Made by a program: the position numbers and the translations under genes
The notes under the pieces: model-generated
Told to the model about the DNA's origin: nothing
Seen by the model: the letters and a program-made list of their open reading frames with translations, nothing else
Databases searched by the model: none
Assembly: GCA_002943765.1 (NCBI GenBank)
Contig: PQWQ01000015.1
Location: 1,302,001-1,366,000, forward strand
Reading direction: 5' to 3'
Length of the DNA: 64,000 bases
Source of the DNA: Psoroptes ovis
Lineage: Eukaryota > Arthropoda > Arachnida > Sarcoptiformes > Psoroptidae
Shown: positions 37,582 to 50,408 of the stretch, piece by piece
Position numbering within the stretch: position 1 is the stretch's first letter
Layout: each line of letters starts with the position of its first letter

Positions 37582-40500
37582 AGTTGTGTTTGTGTGTGTG
37601 ATTGTGGAAACGCGTGGTTTGTGCGCTTGTCACGCCACACACAACAAAACACTTGTTGAAATGTTCAATTCATACATTACAAGTTGTGCTTAATTTTAAA
37701 ATTTAAATTTTACGCAAATTCTAGCGATAATCACCCCATGAAAAATGATTCTCCAATTAATTGAACTCAAAAAAATCACGAAAATTATTCAAAATCCTTT
37801 AGAATCAGTAATTAATCCTTTGACGATTCTTAATTTTGTTAAATAATTTTTGATTCTCTTTTTTCGATGAAAAATTGCTATTTTTCAATGTATAAATTTG
37901 TCAAAAAATTCACACATCTTCATTTTTTCAAAATTTTCAGCAGTTTCATAAACTCTACATGTGATTAACAGTGGTAGTAGCATAAATATCAGTTTAGAAA
38001 AAGCAAAAAAAAACCATCGACACACCTTCACAGCATTTAAATTGCCCGCGATTCAAAAAAGATTGATAGAAGCACAATGTAATGTGAGATTTTAAAGAAC
38101 CAGACAACGAAAAATTTCGCAAAAAAATTAGTTCAAACACAATTGAACTGTTCCATCAATTGTGTGTGTGTGTGATGTGAACGCATCTGATATACATATT
38201 CCACTCCCCCTGATCTCCTCTTTGAATTCGAATTTTATTTTTGCAATTTTTTTCCTTTCACATTTTGAATGGCCTTTGTACGTGTTTTTGTCTGTTTTTT
38301 GTTTTGTTTTGTTTGTTTGTTATGATAACAAAGCGCAAAATAAAAATTCAAAAAAAGCACATTTTGGAACAAAGAATTCGTGAATTTTTCATCATTTCAT
38401 TTTCATTAACTCGTGATACTTCACTTATTTATTGAATTGGATTGATCCAAAATTGAAAAAAGTGTTTACAAAGCAATTCGTCATTGAATTGTAAATATTT
38501 GAAACAAATTGTCCTTAATGATTTAGGACTCATCTCATGATATCATTAATTAGCACATCATCAACTGACCATTTTTTGTTTGACAACAAAATTGGTGTGT
38601 AAAAAGAGAGTGAAAGAGGCATAAAAATAAAAATATCTTTCCAATCAATTCAAATCAATATCGATAAGTTCAAAAATATTTTTTTTTCAATATAAATATC
38701 GTGTTCAACAATCATCGATCACACATTGAACTGTCCAAAAAAATAAATTTAGAACAAATATAATTGCGCTTAAAACAAAAAAATTGTTTTTGAACAACGA
38801 TCAAATTATATTATCCGTTTCATCGTTATAAATAATAATAAAAATATAATTTGAAACAGTAATAATCAAAATAAAAATGCAAAAGAATGGTAAGTAAATC
38901 TTAGATGATAAGAACTCATCACATGATAACAAAAGTCATTAGACTAGTTTATTTTATGTTTTAGACTAAATAAAAATTGAAAAATAAATCGAAATTTCAA
39001 ATTTTTTTCATTAAAATAAACAATAGTTAATTTAGACGAATGCACAAGTTCCGGCTTTCTTTATTTTTTATTTATTCGATGCGAAACACAACGCAAGCTC
39101 CAATATCTTTTTTTTTTTTTTTTTTTTTTTTGTTTCAAATCTTTCTAAATGATTGGCATCAATGCTTAGGCCGCATCAATATATGAACTTGGAACAAGAA
39201 TGTATAAGGAATCTTCTATATCGTAAAATGGAAAAAATTTTGCCACTACGATCGTTTTATTTCTTATATCAATCAATATTTTCAAGTGTCTATGAACTTT
39301 CAATTGCTCTATTTTGACACTAATATTTTATTTTAATTTAATTTTTATTATTGCATTTATTTCGATTATTCATTATTCAAGTCTTTTGATCGAAATAAAA
39401 TCAGGTAAAACTGATGATATTTTAAAATTTATTATCACATGTATCGCTACATTAGTTTTAGTTTCTTATCTTTTATGTCACGAGATTTTAAAAAAAAACC
39501 TTTTACAAACACCAAAATTTTCTCATTTCTCATAAAATCTAATGACAGAATTCTCATCGAATTGCACTTAAACAAATTGTCATTGTCATTTGTGGTACTA
39601 TCATTTTTTTCGATTTAAAAAAAAATTATCTTTTGTCCCTGTTAATCACCTTTAGCAGATTTTTTGCCATTTTTCTACAGAAAAAAAGTTCAGGTTTAAA
39701 TCCTTTTTTTCCATATAAAAACCATAAAAAAATTTTATTTCTTTAGTGACATACATTGAAAATATATTTCTCCTTATGATATATGATGATCATGTGTAAA
39801 TGTATGGTACCAAAATGATGATAATCGAAAAAAAACGAATCAATTTTTACCGATTTATTTTTGAGTCTATTATCGTTTATTATTATCATAAAGATAAAGA
39901 TGAGGTTAAGTTTATTTAGTTTACCTTTTTTTCTGTTAATCCACAAAATGAAAATAATGTAACAGAACATTAAATTGCTAAATTTGTATTTGGCTAGTCT
40001 TGATATTTATTTTTGTATTTTTTTCAAATATCATTTTCGATTTTTTTTTTTCATTTTTTTGTCACTGATCAAACGAAAATTTTCTCTTCATATTTGATTT
40101 TTAACGATAAAAATTTGAAATCAAATTTGTTGAATTGAATCTCTTTGGCCATTTGTACTCTTTTTTCTGTTGATGATGTTTAACACATAAAACAAATATA
40201 TGTGTGATCAAATTCAATATAGCTTTTTATGCATGCTATTGATTTTATTATCATTATTATTTTTTTCTTAATGATATTTGGTCAAAAATTTTATTTTACA
40301 TCTCATTTCAAAGTGTTTTTTTTCAATTTACTGAATTGTTTTCATAATCATCATACTTATCATTATTTGTTAGATTGATTGATTTTTTAACACCTTTTTT
40401 TTCTTTGTATATTTATCTATTGTTTTTCTTATATTTTTTCATCATTAAAATGCCTCCAATACAATCGATAACATCGCCAATTTCAACTGAAACATTGCTA

Positions 40501-43061
40501 TTAGGTATAACATCAGCGACAACAACTGCTGCTGCCGCTGTTGGTTCAACTAATGATTATACAAGTGGTTCATATACTTCATCAACTAGACGTTATACTG
40601 GTAAGTTTTGAATTGTTTTTTTCAAATTGTCTTTACAGAATATAAAAATCATTAGAATATTCCACACCCTATGGCAATTTAAAAGAATATTTTTGTCTAA
40701 AACTAGATGGCAGAGAATTTCTGAAAATTTTCGATTAGTCAATCATTATAAATTTTGACAGGATGTCATGATGTCATTGAAATTTTTTTCATGTTCTCCA
40801 AATATAAATCAATCTAATTATTTTTTATACAAAAACTTTGATTTCCTTTCGATTAGTTCAAAAAAAAATGTTTTACAATTGTCATAACAAAATAATGATT
40901 AAATGTCATCACAAATACATTTTCTATGTTTTGTGTACAAAAAAAATAATATTAAGTGAAAGTATATTGAATTTCCTTTTTTCAATGAATAAATCTTTGA
41001 TTTTCAATTGAAATTTGGTATTTTAATTAAAATTTACATGCTTGAATGTCTGAAATTCAATTTCAATCAATTGAATGATTGACTTTCAATAAGAATATCA
41101 GTGTATGTTTGGAAAAAAGAGAACAAAAAGATTGAAATATCGAAAAAAAAAATCATTTTCAAAATTTTGCTAAAAATTTTAGACTTATTATTTTGCCTTT
41201 ATTTGTTTATTCATTCAATTTGAATTTTCATTTTTATTATTTATCCTGTCAATCACTCCACACAACAAATAAAATGAAAAAATGTGATTTTTTTTTTGAA
41301 TGAATAAAAAAATAAAATATTGAAGCTAAAATAAAAACCAAAATCCTAAAATAACTTGTGTGTGTGTGTGTATGTGTTTGTGATCAACCTTTAAATAAAT
41401 TCAACCGATCATAACCTTAGATAAATAAAAAATATATTTAAAAAATGATGAGAAAAAAAATCATCAACGATGATATAACAGTGTCTAATAAGAATTTAAA
41501 AGAGTCATCAATTGATAGTAATAATAATATTGGCGTTGGTAATCATAATAATAATACTGCCATTTCGGTAACACGATGTGAGATTTTTCCCATTTTTTTT
41601 TTCAATATTTTCTTTGAAATAATTTCATCGATTTTTCACAAATATATTCAAATGAAAATATTTATTTTCATATGCGAAAATTTATCTTGATTTTTTTTTA
41701 ATTTTAACATATTTTTTATTCATCACAAAATTTAATTTTATTTACTTTATTCCATTTTCTACATGTATGATTGAATCATCGACCACCTTCGACAACATCT
41801 TCTCCTAAAATCATTTGGCCTCAATTTTTTCATCTGAATCATTTTAATATTTTGTCCTCATATTTCGATCGTTCTTCAAATCATGATGATGATGATGGTA
41901 AACATTATTATTTTTGGTTGATTAATCGACATTATTTCAAAAAAATAAAACGAAACGATTCATCTTCTTTTGGGTCATTTATCTATATAAATTTAATTTT
42001 AAATTTCAGCGGTAAGTTGATTATTTATATTTTTAAATCCGATTTCTTTTTTTTTTTTTTTTGACTCCTCTGCCAACTTGCAACTGGCAAAAAACTAAAA
42101 TGTAAACCAGCAGCAGCAGCAGTGATAATTTTCTTTTTGATTTTTCTTTGAATTATGCTCAGAAATTATCTTATAAATTAGATAATTTTTGATCGATCGA
42201 CTTCCTTTTATTTATGATCATGTTATTTTCTGTTCACCAAATGATTTTTTGCACCATTTTTAAAAGACAGTTTTGCGCAAAAATTGACCATTCAATTCTT
42301 GATCATTCATGATCAAGGTTTCATTCGTTTTTTGGGCGTAAAATTTGCACGCAATCATTGTTATGATGAAATTATTAGTATAACTTGTCATTTTTTGCAA
42401 TACTTTCTGGGCAAAAAAAAATGAAAATAATCGAAAACATGATTCGTATCAATTTAAATTCCAATGCACATTGATGAATACATTCCTCGAATTCCCATAT
42501 TTGGCAATTATTTATGTGTTTATCTATCAATTTTCATGTTATTTTGATCAATTACAATCATTTGGCAACAAGTTGTCAGTTAGATTAGCAAAATATTTTC
42601 ATTTTTTTCTGTTAAATGTAAATTATTCGTATGAATTTGATAAGTTTGACATGATGACGATGATGATGATGTTCTAGTATGGATAACCGAGGATAATTTT
42701 CTGTTTGATCGAAAACAAAATGAATTTCATGTTATAATACTTCATTGATTTATATTGTCATCGATATTGTAAATGGGTATTGTTTCATATGAATAATTTC
42801 GATTATTATCCAATGAATGATTGGCACGCAACCCGTGTGTGTGTTTCTGTTGCAACCACCCACAATTTTGTTTCCGTTTTTGTGTTCATTTTATGTATCT
42901 CAAAGTTTTATGTCTTATCTATCAGAATAAATTGTTAGAATTAGTTGGTTGTTAGGATTTCTTTGGTTTGGATTGACAAATATAGCTTTTTATTCGATAA
43001 TTTGACTTGTGCAAAATTATTTGATTGTTGTTCATTGTTTAACAAATTGTCAAAATTTATA
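37582..43061. other. 5.5-kb stretch between RPS24 and septin
   Basis: It separates divergent RPS24 and septin genes and is mostly AT-rich with homopolymers (poly-T about 39110-39132) and a GT repeat near 41360. Four short plus-strand candidates (38877-38889, 40450-40600, 41445-41577, 41771-41897) end at a GT in phase 1, three of them with an ATG. I could not find a matching in-frame acceptor, so I do not join them to the septin gene. Confidence 0.45.
40450..40600 (+). other. Candidate alternative first coding exon
   Basis: ATG at 40450 opens 50 codons (MPPIQSITSPISTETLLLG..., Thr/Ser/Ala-rich) to a consensus donor, ACTG|GTAAGT at 40601. Good codon-like composition and a strong donor suggest a real exon, possibly of a longer septin isoform with a different N-terminus, but the downstream partner exon is not evident. 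Confidence 0.35.
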
Positions 43062-46000
43062 ATGAATGTATTTCGTTCAACATCAAAAACTTCGAAACCG
43101 AAACACTCATCAATTAAAAGCAATGACATAGATAACTATGCTAGTGATGGCAAACCAATTAAAACAAATTTTCAAACTTTAATTGCTGGTTGGGAGAACA
43201 ATACAAGCATTGGTAAAGGTATGAAAGCATCAACAACTCATTTATATCCTCCAGTCGTTCTCAAAAATGATTTAGTTGACGATAGTTCATCATCAATCAA
43301 ACAACCTCCATCACAAACGTCAGTTGCTTCGAACACAGTAATCACCATAACAACTTCACAAAAATCGGTTCCCAATTCACCGATGCTAGATTCAATTCCT
43401 CAACGACCGAATTCAATTTTTTCCACTTCACATTATCGTTCATCGACAAATCTTTATTCACCTCAACCAGCATCATCTTTGACAAATAATTCATCAATGT
43501 CATTCACTCCCAGGACTAGTACAATCACGAGCACAATTTCCACTAATCGGCCTTCATCACTTAGCATTCGTAATGCATCGTTACGCGAACAATTTATGAC
43601 TGACGGAAATTTAGTCCTGACACCTACATCAAACTTAGATTATTTGACCATACCAAGTACTATGTCAAATAATCAGCCATATAATAATGAAAATCAATCA
43701 ACTATTGTTCCACGTTCATTCTCACAAATAGTAATTACACCATCATATGGTGGCTATCGTTTTGCTGGTACTGAACGTTTAGCTCAGCGCGGCAATGTTT
43801 ATGGATCATCAATGATTAATGCATCATCAAAGCAAAGCCCTCATCGTACTTCATTCGATGACGATCATTCGGGTAAAAATGATGCCGTGAGTTTTTTCTC
43901 TTGCTGCTGCTGCTGTACTCAAACATTATTTTTGATTGTCTCTATGCTTATAATTTTTGAATAATAAATCAATTTTTTGTTCCATTTTTAGCTAAATTCA
44001 AAGCGCGACTACTATTTTCGAGATACTTCATCTCCTACTTCAACTTTAAGTAACGGCACGAAAGATTACACTCGAGATCGATTAGAATCGATGGGGTTTT
44101 CAAGCAGAAATAATGATGATTTGAAATCATCTGGACTAAGCAAAGATGGTGAACATTTTGTAGGATTTTCACACCTACCAAATCAAATACATCGAAAAAC
44201 AATCAAAAAAGGATTCGAATTCACATTGATGGTCGTTGGTGAATCTGGTCTTGGTAAATCTACATTAGTGAATTCAATGTTTTTGACGGACATTTATTCA
44301 TCGGAATATCCTGGTCCATCGAAACGCGCTGCCAAAACTGTAGAAGTTGAACAAACTCGTGTATCATTGAAAGAAAAATCAGTCAACCTACATTTGAGTA
44401 TAGTCGATACACCTGGATATGGAACAGCCGTCGATAATACGAATTGTTGGCAACCAATTGTCAATTTCATCGAATCGAGATATGAAGAATATCTAAATGC
44501 TGAGACACGTGTCCATCGAACACATATTCAGGATAATCGTGTTCATTGTTGCCTGTATTTTATTGCACCTTCTGGCCACTCTTTGAAGCTAATAGATATT
44601 CAATTCATGCTGCATTTGCATGATAAAGTCAATATTATACCAGTCATTGCCAAAGCTGATGCTTTTACCCCTGAAGAATTAACAGCATTTAAGAAAAATG
44701 TAATGTTGGATTCTAATAGTTATTACCTAATTTTAACAATTTTATTTCAAATTTTAGATCATGAATGAAATAAATCAAAACAAGATCAAAATCTATGATT
44801 TTCCAGAATCAGAAGATGAGGAAGAAAGTAAATTATTGAAATCATTCAAAAGTCGCGTGCCATTCGCTGTTGTCGGAAGCAATTATGTTCTTGAAGTTGG
44901 TGGTGAACGCAAACGTGGCCGAAAATATCCATGGGGATTGGTGGAAAGTATGTTGTTCATTCGCATTTAATCATGATTGAATTTATTAACTTTTTAATTT
45001 TGATTCTAGTCGAAAGTTTAGAGCATTGCGATTTTCAAGCATTACGCAATTTATTGATACGACATTATATGTTGGATTTAATTGAAACAACTAATAACGT
45101 TCATTATGAAAATTATCGTTGTCGTAAATTGACTGGTATTTCACCTGAAATGGCGCTCAAAGGCAAAGATAACAAGTATGTCTCGAACATTTTGATATTT
45201 ATCTTTTTCTTTTGCTTTTCAATGCTTTTGCATCTCTCTTTATTCAATTTTGATTAATTTTTTATGTAAAAAAAACTTTTCAATTTATAAGTGTTTGTGA
45301 TCATGGCAATAACAAAAATTCAAAATCTTCAATGGTGTTTTGGTAAGCTCTATCCAAACTCCAATCAAAGAATATATTTTGAATCGATTATTACTAAGTT
45401 GTGCTAGATTTCTTTCCTTTTTCTTCAATTTCTTATGCGAATTATTCTTGAAAATATTTTTTGATTAATGAAATTTTTCTTTTTTTACCCGCCAAAAGGA
45501 ATCCATTAGCACAAATGGAAGAAGAAAAGAAAGAGCATGACATTAAAATGAAACGAATGGAAGTTGAAATGGAACAAGTATTTGAACAAAAAGTGAAAGA
45601 AAAATTGCATAAACTTAAAGAAACTGAAGAAGAGGTAATTTCCTTTTTTTAATAAATAAATTGATCTAATTAATCAATTAATGACATTATTAATAGTATA
45701 TGAGACGTCATGAAGAAATGGCTAAAAAATTGGAACAACAGCGATTAGAATTAGAAGAAAGAAGAGCTGCATTTGAAAAAGAAAAAGCAGCATTTGAGTT
45801 AGTATCGAAAGATATGGAAGAAATACGACGAGTAAATACATTGGATTTAAATATGAAAGAGTAAGTCTTTGAATTTTTTTCATAAATAATCCTCGAAATC
45901 TATTTAACAATTCATTTGTGATAACCCTTCTTGTACACGATCGCCTTCCAGTAATTTTGTTTGTATTGAATATGTATCTTTTGTAGTGTTCCATCGTTTT

Positions 46001-46683
46001 TCAATCTTTATTTCGTTTATAATTTTGTTTTGTTTTTTGCATTTTTGATTGATTTGAATTTTTTTTCTATTTTTTCCCTATACGATCGCATCATTTCCTA
46101 TTTTCATTTGATCTTTCGAATTTAATTCCCTTTCTACACACGATTTCATTGAATTAAATGAAACAAAACGCACCCTACAACCTTCTGTTTAGGACATCTA
46201 AGTCATGTATCGATGTTCGAACCGAAAAATTGGCCTACATACCAAAAAATGCATTGAAACTTGGTGGCCTGAAAAAAGCATTAATTTTTTCTACAATTCG
46301 CAAACATTAGAAAGAATTCAAAATTTTATTCTGCAATTTATTATTTTTCATAAAGATTGAATGAATTTAACTACCTGTTGCTTTTGTTGATTAATGTTGT
46401 CAAACAATTTTCTTTTTTTGTATTATTTTTTTTTCTTTTTTCAAAATTATAATATATTTGTTATCTTATTGGAAATGCTATTCATGATCATTATCATTTT
46501 ACAATTTTTATTATCATTATTATGAAATTTTTTGAATGCCATAAATTTTTTTCAACCAACTTAAAGTATTCAAATGCCTTGAATTCGATTCAATTAATTT
46601 TTGTTTCTATTTTTCTTCATAACAGTCTTCAATTGGATGGATCATCGAAAAATAAGGAAAAGAAAAAGAAAGGACTTTTTTGA
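43062..46683 (+). CDS. pnut: Septin of the peanut/SEPT7 group
   Basis: Seven exons: 43062..43886, 43992..44699, 44758..44947, 45010..45175, 45499..45634, 45697..45860, 46626..46683; all phases agree, 748 residues. An unusually long Ser/Thr/Asn-rich N-terminus (about 330 residues) precedes VGFSHLPNQIHRKTIKKGFE and the GTPase domain: G1 GESGLGKST about 356, DTPG about 414, AKAD about 494, septin unique element RGRKYPWGLVE, then TNNVHYENYRCRK. The C-terminal coiled coil (QMEEEKKEHDIKMKRMEVEM) and the end KNKEKKKKGLF match Drosophila Peanut. Septin-7 proteins occupy essential positions in hetero-oligomers that form filaments at the cleavage furrow and cortex. A 51-bp cassette exon and an alternative last exon are listed separately. 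The ATG at 43062 is the first in the open frame after TAG 42942-42944. Confidence 0.93.
45292..45342 (+). other. Candidate cassette exon of the septin gene
   Basis: 51 bp between an AG (45290-45291) and GTAAGC (45343). Spliced between exons ending AA (45175) and starting G (45499), it reads NVCDHGNNKNSKSSMVFW with no stop and keeps the frame. It lies where SEPT7 proteins carry a variable Asn/Lys-rich linker before PLAQM. Confidence 0.5.
46193..46310 (+). other. Candidate alternative terminal exon of the septin gene
   Basis: A good acceptor (CTTCTGTTTAG) ends at 46192. Joined to the donor at 45860 it reads 38 residues in frame (ETSKSCIDVRTEKLAYIPK, then NALKLGGLKKALIFSTIRKH) to TAG 46308-46310. 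It would replace the KKKKGLF end with a basic, partly amphipathic tail, total 768 residues. Confidence 0.5.
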
Positions 46684-47120
46684 AAGTTTCGATTTGAAAT
46701 GAATATTGCACACAATTGTAGTCAAACAGTATTTTCAATTTTTTTTCATTTCAATTTAAAATTTTTGTTTTTTTAATTATTTTTGGCGGGATCAATGCTC
46801 AAATTGTCAAAATTTTTTCTTTTTTATTTGATACAATTTTTTTTCTTCAAAAAAGTTTTCGTGTATTAATTACAACATTAATCATTATCATTATTATTAT
46901 TATCATTATTGGGAAAATTGACAAACAAAAAAAATTAAATTAAATCATTTTGATGAGATTTTCGAAATATGAAAATTAAAACTTTATTCATTTTTGTTGC
47001 ATAAATAAAATCAATGAAATTAAACAAAATCAAAAAAATTTTCGTAATTTTCCACTTGTCAAAAAATTTAGATGAAAGATGGTCAATTTGGCTCGCGAAA
47101 TATGACGTTGAAATGTTGTG
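46684..47120. other. Intergenic between convergent septin and Mps1 ends
   Basis: AT-rich trailer sequence for both genes, with AATAAA-like motifs near 47000. No coding exon seen. Confidence 0.5.
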
Positions 47121-49698
47121 TTATTTTTGGGCTAATTTTGTAACAAACTGGAATTTATTGTGGGAATAAACAAAATTCAAATTAGATTGGATCATACCGA
47201 ATAAGAATTGAATGATATAAAATTACCTTTGAAAATGATTTCAATGTATTTGGTGATAATTTGCTCATTTGACTCAATAATTCTGGCGGTATATTATTAT
47301 TATCATTGACTCGTTTCGCTTCACTATTGCCATTTGTTGGAGAGTTGGTTGAATTTTTGCCATTTTTCAATGTTAAATATCGATGTTGGAGTAATTCGTC
47401 AGGGTTTGGACGTTTTTTAGGATCTTTTTGTAAACATTTCTGAATATTTGAAAAAATTATATCAAAACATTTAAAAATCATTCATTGATTCGAAATGATG
47501 ATTTCCCTTACCTTAATAACATCAAGCACCAAGTCATCATCGATAGGCTCATATTGTATGTCAGCATTGACAATTGCCATACCTTTTTTGATCATATCTG
47601 AACCTAAATGTGAAAATGGTGTATGACCATAAACAAGTGTATAAAGTATTATGCCAAGACTCCAAATATCAACTTTTTGATTATATTTAACTTTGTTTTG
47701 GTGTTCTGAACGCTTTAAAAATGATTCAGGTGCCATATAATCAACAGTACCGACAATCACATCTTTATATACATTTGTTTGATTTGATTGGATGGTGTTT
47801 GCAATGCCAAAATCGATCAATTTTAAAGTGCCAGACACTAAAATGAAATTAACTAGTTTTAAATCTGCATGCACGATTTGTGCATCATGAATTTCTTTAA
47901 CCGCTTCAAGCATTTCTTGCCAATATAAACGGATAACATGTGGCGATAATTTTGAAGATAATTGATGATGTGATTTTAATACTTGTGATAAATCCGCATC
48001 GCCTTTTTCCATCACAATTAACAATTCTTTGTTTCCATTAAGGAATTCATAGTCATACATTCGAACGACGCGTTGACATCGTCGCAAACGTTTCAATAAA
48101 TTGATTTCACTTCGAAAACCATCGACAACTGCTTTATCTGCATTATTTAAATTAACTTTTTTCAATGCTAATGTTTTCTTCGTATCTGGTGAATATACTT
48201 GATAAACAATTGATGATCCACCTCTGCCGATTTGATTCAATACTTGATAGATTCTCTTATTCACAGTGATGTTATGTATTTTGAATTCAGGATTTTTTTT
48301 TACAGAACCAGATCCAGATTTTTCATCATTCTTCTTTTTAGTCGGTGTTAAATATTTGGCATATTTTTCGGCTGTTTTTTGTATTTTCGCGAAATCAGGT
48401 GATGATTTTGATTTTGATGTTAACGATGACATTTCTCTAGATTTATTTGCAATATTATTATTTTTATTTTCATCATTATTCAAACAGTTGGTAGCTGATT
48501 TATTTAAATACATGATTTGGTCTAATGACTCTGGTAATGATTTAGATTTAGTTTCTGATTTATCAATAGTCTTAACAGAATCAAATTTGTCCTCAAGACT
48601 CAATGGTATGAATTTCAAGCGATTTTTTGACGTTTCAGGTACTTTAAGAGAAATTTTCTTTGATGAAGATTCTTTCTTTTTTCCCGATGATTTAGTATTA
48701 TTCGTTTTTTTTGGATTATTTCTATTTTTACTGTCAGTCATTGTTTCAATTCTGTTGTTTTCGTTTGATGTATAGCGAAATTGTCTGGACACAGGATGTT
48801 TCAATATTTCAAAATCAATATCTTTTGCAAATTGAGGCTGAAAATTATCTATCTCAATTTCAGCAACCGATTCATCAGCCGAAAATGTTTTTATGACTTT
48901 ATTATCGATTTTAATTTGATCATCAATGTTTTCATCGTTTTTGTCTACGATTTCATCGATATTTTTATTATTATTGTTAATATTATTATCGCATTCAATT
49001 TCTTCTTCTTCAATTTCGGTGTATTTTGTTTTGGCAAATAAATTGACTAAATTTGCATTCTGCTTCAATAATTCTTGTCGTCTTAATGTTTCATTTCGTT
49101 GATATTCGAAATAATTTTTTGAATAAGAGTTTGTTGTAGAAATACTACTGTTATTATGAATATCGAAATAAGCAAAACGATTCAACATTGAATTAGAATA
49201 ATCAATATAACTATTATTTTCATTTTGTTGTTCTGGTATTGTCGATTGCTTCAATGACGATGATGATGACTCAAGATTAAAATATTCAAAATTTCTATCA
49301 TCAGACAGAGCAGCTGATTTTGTTTGATGCTCATTTGTGTTTGAATCGTTATTGTTATTATTATTGCTTTTAAAATCATCATTATTTGTTGATGATTCTA
49401 ATTTTTTAAGATACCTCCTGCCGAAATTGCGTTTAGGTGTTATTAATACTTTTTCTGTTGAGTTAATTTTATTCATAATATCTCTCAATAATGGATCAGT
49501 ATCATATTTTGATACTTGCTGTTTATCAGTTTTTTGTACCGTATGTTCACACATTTTTTCATCACGATGTTCAATAGTTGCCGATGATGTTTTCATGGCT
49601 GAATTATGATTCAAATTGAAATTATTTGAATTTTCATTTACACTTGAATTATTATTATCAACTTGTTGCATTTTTATGTTATCTAAATTCATCATCAT
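47121..49698 (-). CDS. Mps1: Mps1/TTK dual-specificity spindle-checkpoint kinase
   Basis: Exons in transcript order 49698-47512, 47439-47227 and probably 47147-47121; about 808 residues. The N-terminal 465 residues are Asn/Ser-rich with little recognisable. The kinase domain starts near 480 (QIGRGGSSIVYQV), with catalytic Lys in LALKKVN about 511, HADLKLVNFIL about 609 (TTK has HADLKPANFL rather than HRDLK), DFGIAN about 627, VGTVDYMAPES and KKRPNPDELLQHRYL. HADLK with DFGIAN and GTVxYM is specific to Mps1. The kinase phosphorylates KNL1 MELT sites at kinetochores. If the last donor (AAG|GTAATT) is not used, the frame ends instead at TAA 47182 after VILYHSILIRYDPI; spliced, it ends FVTKLAQK. 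The first ATG is taken at 49698; MMMN gives three in a row. Confidence 0.92.
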
Positions 49699-50408
49699 TA
49701 TCACTGATGACACTATTAAATTGTATTATTTCTAAAACGACATGACGTGAAATGGTAAATAATAATTATTGATCAAAACATTAGTTGATAATCTTTGTAA
49801 CAAAATGATTTTAAACATCAACATACGCTGTAAACATGAACTTTATTGTTTTCACAAAACATGGATAATTTTATGATACATTTTTCATATAATCTTTTTC
49901 AATTTTCTATAAATTAATTCACGGAACACTCGATATGATTTTGAACAAATTAAATGTTCCAATTCTGGCAATAGGATCGAAAATGATAAAAATGCGTTAA
50001 AAAAGCGGCAAAATCACACTCATGTCAACTAGTCTCAAAACAATGAAACTAGCGCCATCTATTCAAAAAATAAAAAAATAAGGACCATTTGCTTGCTATT
50101 GTATTGCCGAAAACTTGAAATTTTTTGAAAAATTTTCAAAACAATTGAGTTTCAAACAAATTCAATTTTTTATTCATTAGGGATAATCAATTGTGTTTCG
50201 CTCTAAAAGTACCAAAATTTGATTGAAATTACAATCAAAATAGGCTTTTTGAAATTTTTTCATATTTTTGCAATTTTTTTGTGATTTTTTAAATCTATAG
50301 AATTTGTAAATGTGGGGTAATTTTTGTGTGTTTTACTCTTATCATCATCAATCTGGGGAAAGTTGCATTTTTTTTTGTAATTTTGGCTGTTAAATTAGTA
50401 TAACTGCA
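49699..50408. other. Intergenic upstream of Mps1, downstream of PABPC
   Basis: No exon found. The trailer of PABPC and promoter of Mps1 should lie here. The motif AGCGCCATCTAT near 50050 resembles GATGGC/GCCATC words elsewhere in the window, without enough context to call a repeat. Confidence 0.45.

Noticed and set aside
48266..49041. Plus-strand frames of 169 and 86 codons
   Set aside because: Antisense to the Asn/Lys-rich N-terminus of Mps1; composition is the complement of that bias.
50040..50060. GCGCCATCTA word, with GATGGC/GCCATC words elsewhere, as a dispersed repeat
   Set aside because: Too short and divergent in this window to define a repeat family.
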